This document shows, piece after piece, positions 34,484 through 48,386 of a stretch of DNA of 64,000 nucleotides (position 1 is its first letter; each line of letters opens with the position of its first letter). The notes under the pieces were generated by a model, which had not been told where the DNA came from, did not search any database, and worked only from the letters and a program-made list of their open reading frames with translations. This stretch comes from Limonium bicolor (lineage: Eukaryota; Streptophyta; Magnoliopsida; Caryophyllales; Plumbaginaceae). A program made the position numbers and the translations under genes. The stretch covers positions 121,335,503 to 121,399,502 of the forward strand of contig CM041783.1 of assembly GCA_023374045.1 (NCBI GenBank), given 5' to 3'.

Positions 34484-37400
34484 CTCGAGGTTATAGGTTT
34501 ACAATGCTTACTCATTCTTACGTGTCTAATACCAAAGCCATACGTTCTTCCTCCTTACTAATCCCAAATCCGTCACTCAAGGTTCCTACATACTATACCA
34601 TACCATGCGATACTAATGCACCATAATTACTCCAATCCATATTACTATCAACCATCCGGTTCCTCATTACAAAATGTATACATACATACAGTGCAAAGCT
34701 ATCCCCAAAGCAATGCAATACACATACAATCCCGCAGGCACTCCGGTCATCTCGACGCAGGACTCCTCTATGTCCCGCTGCCTTTGGAATAATACAACAT
34801 GCTACACTACTATCTTCTCCGGTACCAGTTTCTAACAAATCCTTAGTCTCCAGTCTATGGAAGGTCCCTCCCAGCGGCTACTTAGGAATCCTTCTAAGAC
34901 ATACAACTCCGAATTCCAATTTATACTTATTACTTCTATCCTAAGCGTGATTCTTGTGACCACTTGAAGGGAGCTTCAAGAATCGTTCAACCCTGATGTG
35001 ATCAGCACCAGTGTTGAACTATCTTTCCACCCCAATTTGTGTTTGGTTTCCCTCGATCTGATCAGGATCAAGTTCGACTTCCCACATCAGATTCAATCAA
35101 ACAAATAATTTAATGTTTTTCATTTTCTATCTTTTTACTCTTTCTAGTCGTAATTACGAATTCATACATCTCCAAAGGATGGAATCAGTCCATCAATCGT
35201 CCTCACTCTACTTCCCAAATGCTTTACTCCATGGTTCAATCCTAATGCTCATTTCATCAACTTCACTACTTCCATCCATTACTCACCATCATCTCCAATA
35301 TTCTAACTAAGGAATACTATACTTATAAGATTTAGTTGACTTCAATTTACTTCAAATAATTTACCTACGATTCCACTACTCATAAACTTCATTCATCTAC
35401 TACTCTCATTCATTCCGTACTACTTCTTCAAAGGCTACAATACTTAATACTCTTACATTGATGTTACAAGATGGGTGTATTCCTCCTATGGTATTTGCAT
35501 GTCTAATGCCTAGTTACCATAATTACAATATGAATGAGTACTTATGTTTATTTAACATAGTATCAATCATCAATTTGGTTCTCATTTGTGCCATGCACAT
35601 TATGGTTTATGTGTTTTTATTCACAAACTTACATTAAGCGTTTTCGCTCTACCCCCCCCTTAAAAGGGATTACGCCCACGTAATATTTACCATATGTTAT
35701 TATTATTAAACATTGGTTTAATCTTTGGGCAAACTGAAGCGTTTAGCTTCACTAAGGTATACTATATAATATGCTCTGGTCAACAGGGTCTTAACCATAC
35801 CGATGGTTTAGTCTTTGCATCAAGAGTTCCTATATGAGTTTATTTAACTCATATTAAATTCGGTTCTAGCCTAATCGGCTTCAAGGCATTAATAGCCATT
35901 GTATTATACTCACTAGGTACATTAATCTCCTAGCTAGGGCCCACTAGCTTCTGCTGCGCGACCCGATAACTCGGGTTATTCACCCTTCTTGTTATCCTTA
36001 ATGTGCTATACATCACCTTCTACACTTCGTCGATTATGGGAATAAGGTTTACTAAACAATTGCGGTATTCTTTTACCGTGTTTGAACTCAACGAGTTTAA
36101 GATTTATAACCAGCTCTCTGGTAATCTACTGTACATGCTATTTATGCTTCCACGATTATTCGTTAAGTTCCTCCGACTTATTGTCAGGGAGGTTAAGTCA
36201 CCACTTAACTGTAGTGCTTCCTCTGTTGTCACTAGCTTCTAAATTATACCAGTTCTTCTGTTCAGTACAAGTGTTCTTCACTTGTATGACCTTGCATTTT
36301 CTGTGCGTCGGTCCTAGTGACTTTCTTGTATCTCCTTTCTTCACCTTATGTTCCAATGGAATTCACATCTTGTGATTACTAGTGTGTTGTACCCTCTTCG
36401 TGCTTCTTTGGCCTTAGGCCGCACTGTATGTTGCTAAGCTTGCTTGACTGGCTTATGCCATGTTTGTGGTGAAAGGAAGGATTTACTACGGTTTACATTC
36501 TCCATATCCCTAGCCATCCCATTAGATCATTAGCTGCACAAGTACAATACCAAAACACTCAGTCATACAGAGTGCAGAGGCGTAAACGCTTGACAGTAAG
36601 TCACTTATGTGATAGGAAAGAATATTTTGTTGCTTCTTTTCATACTTATTCTATATCTTCATTATCTCCATCTCATAGCTGCTCTGCTCGCGCGTCGCTT
36701 GTTGCGCACCCACCTGTACATCTGTACACATCGTTTTTACTATTTCTGTTACTTGTGGTAGTTCCTCTTCACTTATCGCCATTGTCATTGGCACCATTTC
36801 CTTGTGGTGTAAATACACTAGGAGTTTCCTGTGTTTGTGTGTATGACGGTTGTCGTAGCATACCGCAATCTGATTATCTTCCCAATGTGGAATGTCTTAT
36901 TCAACTTAGGTTTTTATGTGTAGGTTAGCTTACCTCACATTCTATCATCATTTATGATACAATTTACCAGGTATCTTGGTTGATAATGGATGAAGTAATT
37001 TATCGGGTTACAAGCTCTCTTGAGCGCTGGTCATTCATGGTGTGCAATGTGCATTCCTGTTGATTGTTTTGACAATTATTGTCTTCCAGTGCTGAGCATT
37101 GGGTATAGGCTCTAGCTGTGTAGTTCTACTTGTATGTACATCATCGGGACATCCCAAGAAACATCAAGGGTTTTCTGGTCCCGTTCTATCATTGATAAAT
37201 GAAGTTCTTGTTGAGAGGCTTGTTTCCACTCATAGATCTCATGACAAGGTTTACCATGTTGGTGTTTATACAATGGTTCACCACATGCTTGGGTGCATAC
37301 GGAGTATGCTTACTCCTTAAGTCATAATGGTTTGGAGATCTCATTTCCTTATTCCATCGTCCCTTGGCAATATCTATATGCGTAGGCTTTTCTGTTAGTA

Positions 37401-40086
37401 GATGGAAGCTTTTCTAAGGTTCACATCATCACTGCGTTGGTGGTCTTCGGTTAACGAGGGGTACCTTCCCTTGGGTTTCTCGTAGTGTCCAAGTGTGGAC
37501 TAGGCCAATGTTGGCATTATCATGATTCTTATGCCTCTGTGCTACCATTGCTACAGAAGGCATGGCGGTAATTAAGAACTCCGTCAACTGTATACTAGGC
37601 TGATGCTCTAGTGATAGTGACATTGAGATAGCCATCAGTTCAAGCCACTCATAACGTTGGGTTTGAATTGATGGTCCAGTTGTTGATTTCTTGTCGTATG
37701 AGGCAATACCTCTCATACGTCTTGCTAATAACAGGTGCAGGTTTGCAACCATTTAAGTTTGTATAACGTATTTGGTTTACGGCTTCTGAGCCTTATTGCT
37801 GCGAGCTATGCTCCTTGCAAGCTGCTTGTACATGTTTCCACTCCATGTATACCCTATAGGTTGGAGGTATTGCTGGGCTCCGTGGTAAGTCGTGACATCA
37901 CGCTTCCGTTCATAGGAGACTCTTAGGCAATCTGGTGCTGATCAGTGCCTTTTGTAGACTAGGGCATTTCCTGTCAAGTGAAATCCCTTCGGTATCCTAG
38001 CCGAATGTTCGTTCTAGCCCGTGTGCTTTTATCATGACACTTGTTCAATTGTTGTTATCTCAGACACCCTTCAAGGATTGCTCCTGAGTGCTGTTGAATC
38101 ATGCCGTTACATCCGGCTAACGTTTATGATATGTTGTCCACTGTACCGTCTTATGGTATCGTACTTGAGTCGTCCCTTTTTGGGTTATAACGTCTCCCGT
38201 TCTTGGGTAGACTGTTTACACTTGCTCCTAGTGCCTAAGACTAGGTTAAATATCCTCTTCAGTAATGGATTATATTCAATGGTAATCTTGTGATCGCTCT
38301 TGGGAACCCTGTCCCGTTAGTTGAGCCTCGTGGTGTTCACGTTAGGTGATTGCCTTACTGTGTTTAGGCTGGGTATACTTTCCAGCTGTCATGTATTTAC
38401 TTGATGTCCTGAGACATGTCCAATGTCTATGCTTACTAGCCTGTGCTCTTTGCACTTCCTTAGTTCTTATTCCTCATCTTCAGATGGATTCTCTGAGTTC
38501 CTTTATACTTGACCGTCTGAGGTGTCCAGCTGCTCTGATTTGAACTCACTCATGATCCATAGAACGGAGTTGACTACTTCCCGTGTGTTGCACACTACAT
38601 GTATACATACGTGGGGTACCATGCTGATACGTTACCACTTACCCGACTACGTGTCAGGTCCGCAAGCTCCTTCGGAGTGCAGTTGTCCCACATCCCGTAA
38701 CTGGGTACACTCGTAGTGTTCGTCACACGCCTAGGTGAAGTATTCTATTGTCAACTCCTCTTGTATCATTCCATGATACTCACCGTAATTCTGTTGGTCT
38801 GGTTTTAAAATCCAAGGTTTAAAAGAAAGGTTGTGGTTTTGAAAGAAAAATTTTGGGTTTTAAAAGCAATGGTTCGGTGTTAAAAGAAATCTATCATGGC
38901 ATAGCCATGCTTGAGGTCTTGACCAAGTCTAGCTTCTCGCTGACTGGTATGTACTAAGTACAAGCGGTCGGCCGTTAAGCCATCCCAAGGTTTCGTACGT
39001 CTGGTTGTTAGGATGTGTGATCCTGTGGTTGCTTCATTACGGTCACCGTACATTACTATGTACTTGTGACGTGTTAGTGTTCCTTTACATGTTCATGTTC
39101 TTACTGCACTTGCACTTGGCAAGTGCGTGGTACGGTGGTTTTTGAGTAATCCTATACCGATCACGGTATGGTTTCCACTTGCATTTGATAGCCTTGTTGA
39201 CTCTTCCCTTGTTCTTATTGATCTACAAGTGGTATACTCGATCCTTTAGGTAGCTTCTTGGTGGTCTAGACATGGCTGTCATAGATCTGGGTACTTCTCC
39301 AATCCTTGGAGATTCCCACTCTATTTGGTTTAGTGTCGTTCCTCGTGGCTCGTTCCCACACATCTGTGGTGGTTACTGAGCCTTCCTTGTTTAGGCACTA
39401 CTCTCGTAGTCCTATTGGATTATATCTCATGATTGTTCTTGTAGTTGTCTGAGCTATATTGGCCAGGTATTGCAACCTTAATGGCGTTGTAGTTTGGAGT
39501 TAACCGCTTCCGACTATATCCTTAGTCAGCTAGCGTACCGTTGGTGGTATTATTCAAGTATCACTATCCCGCAGACTCGTGTCTCGGGTTCCGTTATTGC
39601 TCCCTTTTCATTCCGTTGCACGGTTAGTGCTTCTGTCCTGGTGTTGGTTGACTAGCTAGGTTTCGCGACTGCTAAGTACGTCGCCCCATGCTGTTGTAAG
39701 TTGCGGCCTCCTCGTGGTTGGAGTGTTAGTCCCTTCCTACCGCTATTAAGTGCGGGTGTTGTGGTTCAACCGGGATTCCATCTCCGGGACTCTCAGTTCT
39801 TGGAATTTACTATGTGTCAGGTTCTTTCCCCTTGTAGGAATATCCCATTACTGCCAGATCGGGTTTTCCCGAGTGTGAGAGGGCTTTTCCTCTCTCTGGC
39901 GTCCTTTCCCAGGTTATATAATAGGGTATGTGGAGGGCGGGCCTGGTATTGTAGGTATCCGGTACTCACCGGTAGTTCCTAACTAGCATATCTCTAATGC
40001 TAACACTCAGCCCTTAGCCCTAAGCTTCTAATTCCTAACTCGGTGTTTCCTAAACTCGGTATTTTCAGTCATCAGAGCGATACTTC
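34484..40086 (-). other. E3 internal region, no coding sequence found
   Basis: About 5.6 kb. I searched both strands for Gag, zinc-knuckle, AlkB, RT, RNase H and integrase motifs and saw none. The open frames are short, in CT- or T-rich sequence, and carry no known motif. The leader next to the PBS resembles the E2 leader for some 60 nt. A second polypurine tract is at 35648-35684. A segment at about 36510-36620 matches sequence inside the E4 LTR (48350-48386 continued at 50843). A short GGTTTTAAAAGAAA-like repeat lies at 38805-38890. Confidence 0.75.
35648..35684 (-). promoter_or_regulatory. E3 upstream polypurine tract and hairpin
   Basis: Plus strand CTCTACCCCCCCCTTAAAAGGG followed by ATTAC-GCCCAC-GTAAT. 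The arm bases differ from GGTAC/GTACC in E2 and E4, but pairing is kept. It lies 1.2 kb from the terminal tract instead of about 270-340 nt as in the other elements. Confidence 0.65.
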
Positions 40087-40098
40087 GCTCTGATACCA
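40087..40098 (-). promoter_or_regulatory. E3 primer-binding site, initiator tRNA-Met
   Basis: GCTCTGATACCA on the plus strand, the complement of TGGTATCAGAGC. It lies five bases inside the right LTR and shows that E3 runs on the minus strand. Confidence 0.93.
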
Positions 40099-41785
40099 CT
40101 TTTTGTAACACCCCTACCATTAATACAATGCTTACCGTCCAATCTCCTTACACATCAGATACACGCAGCGGATACATACTTACATACAGTGGGTGATACA
40201 ATGCCGTTAGTCACCCACGTGACTAACAAGGCTACTACTTCTACATGTAGCATCGGCCTGATGGACCGGAATCCCGAGTACTACACATCTATAATACATA
40301 CTCCATTCATCAATCAAATACAACAATGCTCCATTCAATACTACTACTCCTAAATAATCCATACAATACAATATACTTAACCGAGTCTACTAGGATCCTT
40401 ATACAATTATAATATCTCTTCCAAGTTCATACATACTCACTAAGAGACTACTTACTACCCGTTCCTCACAAGCTACTTGCTTCTAAATACAAGGGTGTGC
40501 CTCCGGTCTCTTACCTTGACCACATCCGCTTCGGTACCTGCACACTAAAAACGTTCCCCCTAGGGGGTCAGCTTTCGCTGCGCATGATAAACGCATACCC
40601 GCGTACTAGTGAGGGTACGCCGACCACTTGGTCGAATACATGCGGTTCATTTTCATACAAACATACATGCACACATGCTCTTATACACAATATTACAATA
40701 CATTACGCAAGACGTACACACACACTACACTTCATTACATACAAGAAGTACAATATAACCCTCCAATACATACTTACCTTCTTCCGAATGCACATACTCA
40801 TTACATACACAGTATACAATACTTGTTAGCTTCATTGGTCCACCCGGGTTAATCGGGTGGAGATTACTCTTTTACTCGTTACTTCATACATACGCATACA
40901 TACTCATACTCATACTCATACATACTTACGGATCCATACTTACTTACTCTTACTCTTACTCATGTTAAGTCGTCGGGACCTCCGGCCCAGGGACTACTCC
41001 TTCCCACCACCGGGATTTACTTGACTCACCAATCCGGATGCTACCCATTTAAGGGATTTGGGCTGCGGACCAGTTTAAGAGTCAGGAATCGGATCCAACC
41101 TTTTGTGTCTCCTCATCCTCACACGTGGCCGAAGCTATATCGGACTTCTACTCATTCCAGTTTACTCACTTAAGTTAGGAGTTAGGTAGTTAGGAATTAG
41201 CAGAAGTCATTCATACAAGCCACATACACAATTACAATGCTCAATACTCATTTATACAAGATACAATACAATACTTAAGTACAATACAAGATTCGAATAC
41301 CATTCATCATCATTCATAAATTTCATGAATTATACAAACTAATGTTCAAGACAATAAATATCAAGAACAACATAAGTCAAGCACAGGTAAGTGCAACATA
41401 GTCCGATTCATGCATTTATCTTATTTAGGTGATCAAATAAGCACACACATCGGGGTAACCAGATTAGGATACAGGGCATGAAGAAATCATACTTTCACCA
41501 TTGTACTTGTATCCCAACGTTCCTCCGGTGTTCACAATTCAAATCCTATGATATACATACAACCGAATAATTAATCTAACTATCATTAATCTAATTCAGT
41601 TACCCTTACGCTTCCTAACTCATACTTACTAAGTCTTCACATTCTTATACTTACATTTTATTTACTTACTTTTCATTGCTTAACAATGGTATACTTACAT
41701 ATATATGCACATATGTATAGGTGGGTATACATATACATATATATACTAACCATAGTCTTATAGTTTCTTTTTTTTTTTTGCAAGT

Positions 41786-42192
41786 TTTGACTCGACCGAC
41801 CTTACCCAGGGTCGGTCCCAAGGTCGGTCGAAGTCAGTAAGAATTTACGCTGGGAAATTACAGGGCCGACCGACCTTGCAAGTCCGGTCCCAAGGTCGGT
41901 CCATTCCAGTGAGTTACTTAACGGAAAATTTTAGCCCGACCGACCTTGTAAGTCCGGTCGCAAGGTCGGTCCATTCCAGTAGCTTACAAGACGGAAAATT
42001 TTTAAGTCGACTGACCTTGCAAGTCCGGTCGCAAGGTCGGTCCATTCCAGTAGGTTACAGACGGGAGAATTTTCTGGTCCGACCGAACTTGCAAGTCCGG
42101 TCGCAAGTTCGGTCCACTCAAGAAGCTTTCCCGTCTTTGTAAATCTGGGCTCGACCGACCTTGCAAGTTCGGTCCTAAGGTCGGTCCGGCCC
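41786..42192 (-). repeat. Hairpin repeat array, GACCGACC type (right LTR)
   Basis: Five to six units of about 60-70 bp. Each has CGACCGACCTTG, CAAGTCCGGTC and AAGGTCGGTCCATTCCAGT. It lies about 2.2 kb from the LTR start on the minus strand. Confidence 0.9.
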
Positions 42193-43877
42193 AGTATTTG
42201 CATTTTTATTTCTGTTTTCAGTTCTATCTTTTACCCATTACTTCCCCATTGTTCCTACACTTAACCCCACATGTTTAACACTCATTAAGCCTCCTAATAC
42301 CCCTTAGTTCATCCACCATGTTCCTTAGTAACCCATCAATCAACTTACATATTTCCTCATTCCCTTTCCACACTTACAATAGTTTTCGTCCTTCAATGCT
42401 ACAAATTTTTGTTCCAACTCCTTGCACTCAATACTCCTACTACCAATACCATCATTAGCATCCTAATACATTTCCAAACAATTACCACATCTATACCCAA
42501 GTCTGACATTCATTTTACTAAGTCTTGTACTCTCTTTTCTTCCTATTCCTCCAATGAATCCAATACCTCCGCTTGCTACAGATTTCACTCAAACTTCTAT
42601 CCCTCATTACTCTCTCAACTAATGCCACTCTTAGCATCTTAGATACATTACTCACATCCTAGTTCCATTCCCTTACATACTCCTTTCCAAATTTGTTTCA
42701 AGCTACAAAACACTCATTTTAAACTCTCCAAAATCTGTTCCAAATGTATCTAAGTCCTCAGATTCCAAGATAGAATTTGACATAGTCTCCCCTATATTTT
42801 TAACATTCTCACACACATTATTTCAGCTCACCTGTTTATACACAACAACAATACACAACTCTCATATACCCATAACAACACTAAATCACTCTTAACAATT
42901 CCTGCACTTAACATCTCATTCCCAACCTGTTTGTAACAGTTTTTAAATTGTTGTTAAAGCTTCAAAATACTTATATTCTCCTACACATTACACTACTAAT
43001 ACATTACCATTTTACAATGTAAGTTTTACTCCATTAAAATCTGTTACACCTAAAATATAAGGCTACACAAGGGTGAGTTTAATTACCTTGTTTCTTCTTC
43101 TAGTTTCTTTCTTCTTCTTGCTTCTTCTTTTCCTCTTTCTCTACCACCGGTTTTGTACTCTCAATCCTCTAACACTACAACCCATTCACATATACATTTC
43201 AATACACCATTTTAATACACAATTTAACCCTAACCATCATGTAAGTTCTAATATAGGTTTTAGGGTTTAGAATATATATTACCTTCCAAGGGTATGAGTA
43301 ATGCTTATATAGCTCAAGAATGATCTTCCCAACTCTCCAAGGAAGCCAAAATCGGCTATAGCACAAGGAACCAAACAAGGTTTTAGTCTACATTTTCGTT
43401 TTGCCCTTGAGGCTAGAAAAGATGGAGTTTTTAAGAATATTTTTACCTCAATAGAACAAGGAGAATGAGGTGGTTCTAATGGTGGTCTTGAAGCTCCAAA
43501 TGCTCCATACCCATGGAGATGAAAGTTCTCCTTTTTGATTTTTGAAAAGAGGGAAATGTTGCTCTTGAGGAGAGGATTCCGATGGTGTAGTTTTTATAAT
43601 TTTTGGAAGAGATTTGAGGGGGTTACAAGAGGAGAGAAGAGGAAGTTTGTGTGGGTTTGTTTATTTCTCCATGGAAATCGCATGGAAGGAGGAGGAAGAA
43701 GAAAAGAGAGTGAGTGAGGGTGAGTGGTATTACGTGAGTGAAGAGAATGAGAGTAGGAGAGAGGTGTGAGAGAGTGGGGTATAAAGTAGATAAAGTAGTA
43801 GTTTTATTACTTTTGTGTTTTGTAAATAAGAGGGAGTTAGTGAGTGTGTGAGAGAGGGGGAATAGGGGCCGGCTGGC

Positions 43878-43895
43878 ACCACACACACACACACA
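43878..43895. repeat. CA microsatellite
   Basis: (CA)n, about nine repeats, the counterpart of 33916-33939. Confidence 0.85.
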
Positions 43896-44413
43896 ACTTC
43901 ACTTTTTATTTTAAAAGTGGACACATAAGTTTGGTCTATTTATGTTTGTACCCCACAACTTTCCGTTTTTGACAGTTTTTACTAATTTCTCGTTTTATTG
44001 ATTTTATTGATTCTAAAGCTTCACTAATATTTATTAATGATTATTTAGTTGACCAAAATTGTTAAGAGTCTGTTTGACCCGCTTAAAGTCACGTTTTCCC
44101 GGTTACCTCGAAAAACGCGCTTTAAGGTTCGTTAGTGTTTTTAATCCATTTTAAGGATCCGTTTTCTTCGGGATTTGTTCCCATATATTATTCAGGTCTT
44201 ATTAAACCTTTAAAATCCATATAGTACTCTAACCGAGGTCTCATACCTCCTATGGTTATTTAACGCTTATTTAGCGTTTTCCGCTTTTTAAGCGTTTCTT
44301 TATTTCTTTTGGATAATTTTTCCCTACTAGTATTAATTAGGTACCATTAGGTCCTTAAATACGTATTAGATTAATTTTAATCCCTATATTTAAGTTCGGG
44401 GTATTTCAATATA

Positions 44414-47400
44414 TGAAAATCTAAGGGAATATGGGCCATTGAAAAATCTGAAGAACAAGAGAAAGAAGTTTGGTAAGTTCAGGTAAGGAAAAATACCTGA
44501 AAACACATTTTCTTACCACCCTTATATATGCCCAAAATGAGCTTATTTTTACACCTCCTTCTACATCTCTTTTTATGGAGGTTGTTTCTAGCTCCTTTCC
44601 TTGAGCCAAGAAGCTGCTCCAAAACACCCCACTAAGAGCTCCAAGAAACAAGGTAAACCGAGACTACCTTGGTTGTTAAGGCTGCATCTTTTCCCTTGTT
44701 TTTTCTGCATAAACTGAGCCTCTTCTTCCCTATACAGAGGGTCGAGAATATAGCCTAATACCCCTTCAAAATCTCAAGGTAAGAACACTCTTTTTAGTGT
44801 TCAAAAATTCATACTTTAAGGTCCTTAAACTAGCTACTTAGAGAAGTCATTAGCTTAACTCTTCTTCATTGTATGAATGGTCACCGAAATGGGTCTGTTT
44901 ACCCATGGACTACCGTGAACTTAGGAGCACATTCCAAGACAGAAAATCAAAGTTTAAAGAGGTAACTCCCGTAACTAAACCTCTAAGAGCTTATTCATGC
45001 TTTAAGCAAAATGTCATAAGCATAAACCTAATCTAAAGCATATATATATAGTGCCAAGACTCTACACTGTCTGGAGTTCCTTGGTGATTAAAGCAAGGTA
45101 AGAACACTTAAAACACTTTTAATGCTTTAAAGGTTATTATCTTGTAAAATGACATAGGGCCAAAAATATGTATAGATATGTATGTTGTTTGAGCCATAAA
45201 GATGTGTGTTAAATAATGGTTAAGTGTTTGGTTAGTGAACCTAGGTGCTAAAGACTTATTAATGTCAAGGTTATAAGTTAATAATGAAAGAAAAATGGGT
45301 TAAAGAAGTTAAATATAAAAATTGTTACAAGCCATGCACTATAATGTCATTTAAGATATTTTAATGTCATTTCATGGTTAAGTTTATGTTATGTTTAAGG
45401 CCATGTGTTTAGGCCATTTTTATTATGGTTATTTAAAGCTTTAAATATTAATTATTAATTTTGGGGTGATTAAATGAATTATATAAATTTCTAGTGCAAA
45501 AATGTAATTTTAGTGAACATAATCACTTAAGAACATTTTAGATGAATATTGGTGAATTTAGGGGTTACATAGAATAAATATAGGTTTATAATATGATTTA
45601 AAAGAATTATAAACCTTATAAATATTTAAATGAACAAAAGACTTGCTAATGGGGTTAAAGTGTAATTAAATAAAATAAGGTTGCCAATTACATAAAAAAA
45701 GCCGAATTAGGGCTGCTAGAAAAATATTAGAAATTAAATATAAGTATTATAAGTTAAAATACTTAAATGAAAAAAATTAAAGAAGTAATGGAGCCATTTC
45801 GTAAATATTAGGGAAAATGGGTCAAAAGAGTATTTGGGTGGTCAACCTTGACCACATGTGAGGTTGGACCAAATTAGAACAATAAAATTAATTGATTTGG
45901 TAATTTAATAAAGTGTTAAGTTAAAAATGAAATTATAAAACTATTTGGGGTGTTTACGTAATTTCCGAAAAGTTAAGGGCTGAAATGAAGTTAGCATGAC
46001 GAGTAGGGGTCTGTTCATAAATTGGGTGAATTTTGGGTTGATTTTGGTGATTTGATAAATTAAGGATTATAATATATAGGTTAAGTATGAAAATGTGACA
46101 TTTATAAAACTTATGGGGTTTATTATGTAAACAACCAAAATTTTGGGATGGAAAATAATATTGGGACAGCCTAGGGGCTGTTTGGGAATTTAGAAAATTA
46201 TTTTGGGAGTTTTTGGAATTAATAAGTTAATATATATAATATAAAAGTACGTATTAAATTGTAAGTTTACAAAATAAAGAGGGGTAATATGTAATAAAAA
46301 AAGTTGTGGGCAAGTAGGATAATTCTGGAAAAAAACTGGGTGTTGTACGCATACATATATATATATATATGTATAATATAATGTTTGGGAACCTTAGGTT
46401 ATAAATTAAATAATAGTAGAAATATAACAAATATAATGTTTGGGTTTGATTCTGTAAATAATCAAAAATGAGTGGGAGGAAATTGTAATTTCCGAACCAA
46501 GTGGGGTCGGTTTGAAATTTCAAAAATTATGGGCTGATATAATATAAGTTGCAATGATATATGTGACATTACATTAAAGTATAAGAGAGTATAATAAAAA
46601 GGGAATTAGGTGATATAAGCTTACCTTATAAACAAGCACATGAAATGATTGTTTTGAATAAGAAATTTTGAGGAGTACAATATATGGTAAGAAAGCTTAT
46701 AATATAAGGAATATGATAATGTATAAAATGCCTAGTATAATATTAAGATAACCTCTTAATAAGGGATTTGTGAATAAATGGCACAAATAATTAAATGTGT
46801 ACTTCACTTAGAATAATGAGTTAATACATTATGGGGAAACCTTATAATTCACATGATATGGATTTATAATATAAGGTAAAAATGTAATATGATTGATAAA
46901 TCTTGTAAGGTTAATGTGGAAAGAACTAGGGGTTGGTAGTATAATTACAAGTGTTACAATATGATGTAGTATGAGTTGATAAATGAATATCGACTATAAT
47001 GAAACGTTGACTTGGAACATCAACCGAGTCAAACCAAGTTGACCAATCAACATAAATTGACCAAGTAGATGAGTTGACCAATGTACGAAGTACTGTGTAA
47101 TTAAAAGATGAATATAACTTGGTCCAATAAAGTATAGTAACGATTTATATTGTATGTACATATATATTAATGCATGCACATGGGTGTGTGTACGTAAACA
47201 AGTAAAGGATTAATCTAATTCCTACTTAGTAAATATACTACGGTATTGAATAGTACACACTCATAAACTATAGCATAAACTAAATCTAAATCCCTAAGTA
47301 ACAAATCTAATTACGACACCAAGTACCACACTCTTACAACTAGGGAGATAATAGAACCCCAACCCGAGATTAAACGGAAATCCGAGTCAAATGAATAACC

Positions 47401-47432
47401 GGTTAAGGGATTAATTACGGGACAAGGTTAAT
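44414..47432. other. AT-rich LTR-like debris, no gene seen
   Basis: This is the right half of the site where E3 inserted. Exon-like CT-rich patches at 44550-44750 and a long AT-rich stretch to 47200 resemble the interior of nested LTR 1 (26600-28560). A TTGAC-rich patch lies at 47000-47090 and an AT microsatellite at 46351-46373. No frame shows a known domain. Confidence 0.55.
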
Positions 47433-48386
47433 GTAACACCCCTATTTAAAGTAAATGCAGCGGAAAAATATAATACTACTGGCGTTTACAGATCATCGGG
47501 TTCCAAACACCCGGTACCAAACTTCACCAATTACAACTTATGAATTACAAACATTACGGTCTAAACTCAAGAAAAATACAACGCAAACATAACTTGGGGA
47601 AAATAGAATAACTCTCCATAACTCCTAATTCCCATCCCAATCACTCATACTCTTCGTGGCCCCCTGTATGAACAATTTCTTACCTGCAAGATGAAACCAA
47701 GCAGCCCACCCCGGGAGGGGTGAGTCAGTTCCCTGGAATGGAACTGGTACGACTCTCATAAACATAAGTTAAAAACAACACCCTTTAAAACAAAATAGTA
47801 ACTTGGAATGAAACTCTTAAAAACAAAACTGAGTAACAAGGCACTTCAAAACAATCAAGTTATAGAGAAAAGAGAACAAGACAAAGATGGAGATAAATGA
47901 CATTAAAGTAAAGTTAATCAATTACAAAGCCACACCATGAGTTAGTGAATATCCATTGCTTATGTTAGATTCAATTCCAGTTAGGAGTAGAAATACTCAA
48001 GTAGTCACAAGGACTAGGAATGAAAAGAATATCCACAACCCGTGGTAGACAGTTTATGTCACCACCATCCAGAAAGTAGATTCCCATAGACAAACATACT
48101 CAAAAGTGGAATAGAAACAAAGGGAGAGTTGCCCCCCACCGCCAGTCAGATGTCCACATGGACGAGGTATAGTAGACCTCCGCTGCCACCGACCCGTTAT
48201 CGGTCATCGGTGAAAGTGTGTGCATCACTTAATAAAAAGACTCCATACTGAAAGAAGGCTGACCAAAGACTAAGCTCATGGATGAAATGATATCTAGAGT
48301 CAAAGGAAGAATTTACCAAGATTTGACATTTTCCCATATTCCTAGCCATCCCACTCGATCATTAACTGCACAAGTGCAATACCTAA

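Larger units (their letters stand above)
23275..44408 (-). mobile_element. E3, non-coding LARD-like element with nested insertions
   Basis: Complete element on the minus strand. Left (3') LTR 23275-34448, interrupted twice; internal region 34449-40103; right (5') LTR 40104-44408. A perfect 5-bp duplication ATATA flanks it (23270-23274 and 44409-44413). PBS and polypurine tracts are in place. The internal region shows no Gag, Pol or AlkB motif in any frame, so the element is non-autonomous. After removing the inserts the left LTR is about 4.35 kb, close to the right LTR at 4305 bp. Confidence 0.9.
40104..44408 (-). mobile_element. E3 5' LTR (right), complete
   Basis: 4305 bp from TGTAACACCCC to GGGGTATTTCA as read on the plus strand, uninterrupted. 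It contains the terminal inverted repeat (40206-40227), the CCCC/GGGG hairpin (40553-40572) with CAG on the minus strand (40538-40540), the hairpin array (41786-42192) and, towards its minus-strand start, AACGCTT/AGCGTT-rich sequence shared with E1. Confidence 0.93.

Noticed and set aside
36003..38716. Run of medium open frames in the E3 interior
   Set aside because: They are Leu/Ser/Cys/Phe-rich translations of T-rich sequence in scattered frames, with no motif or Gag/Pol resemblance.
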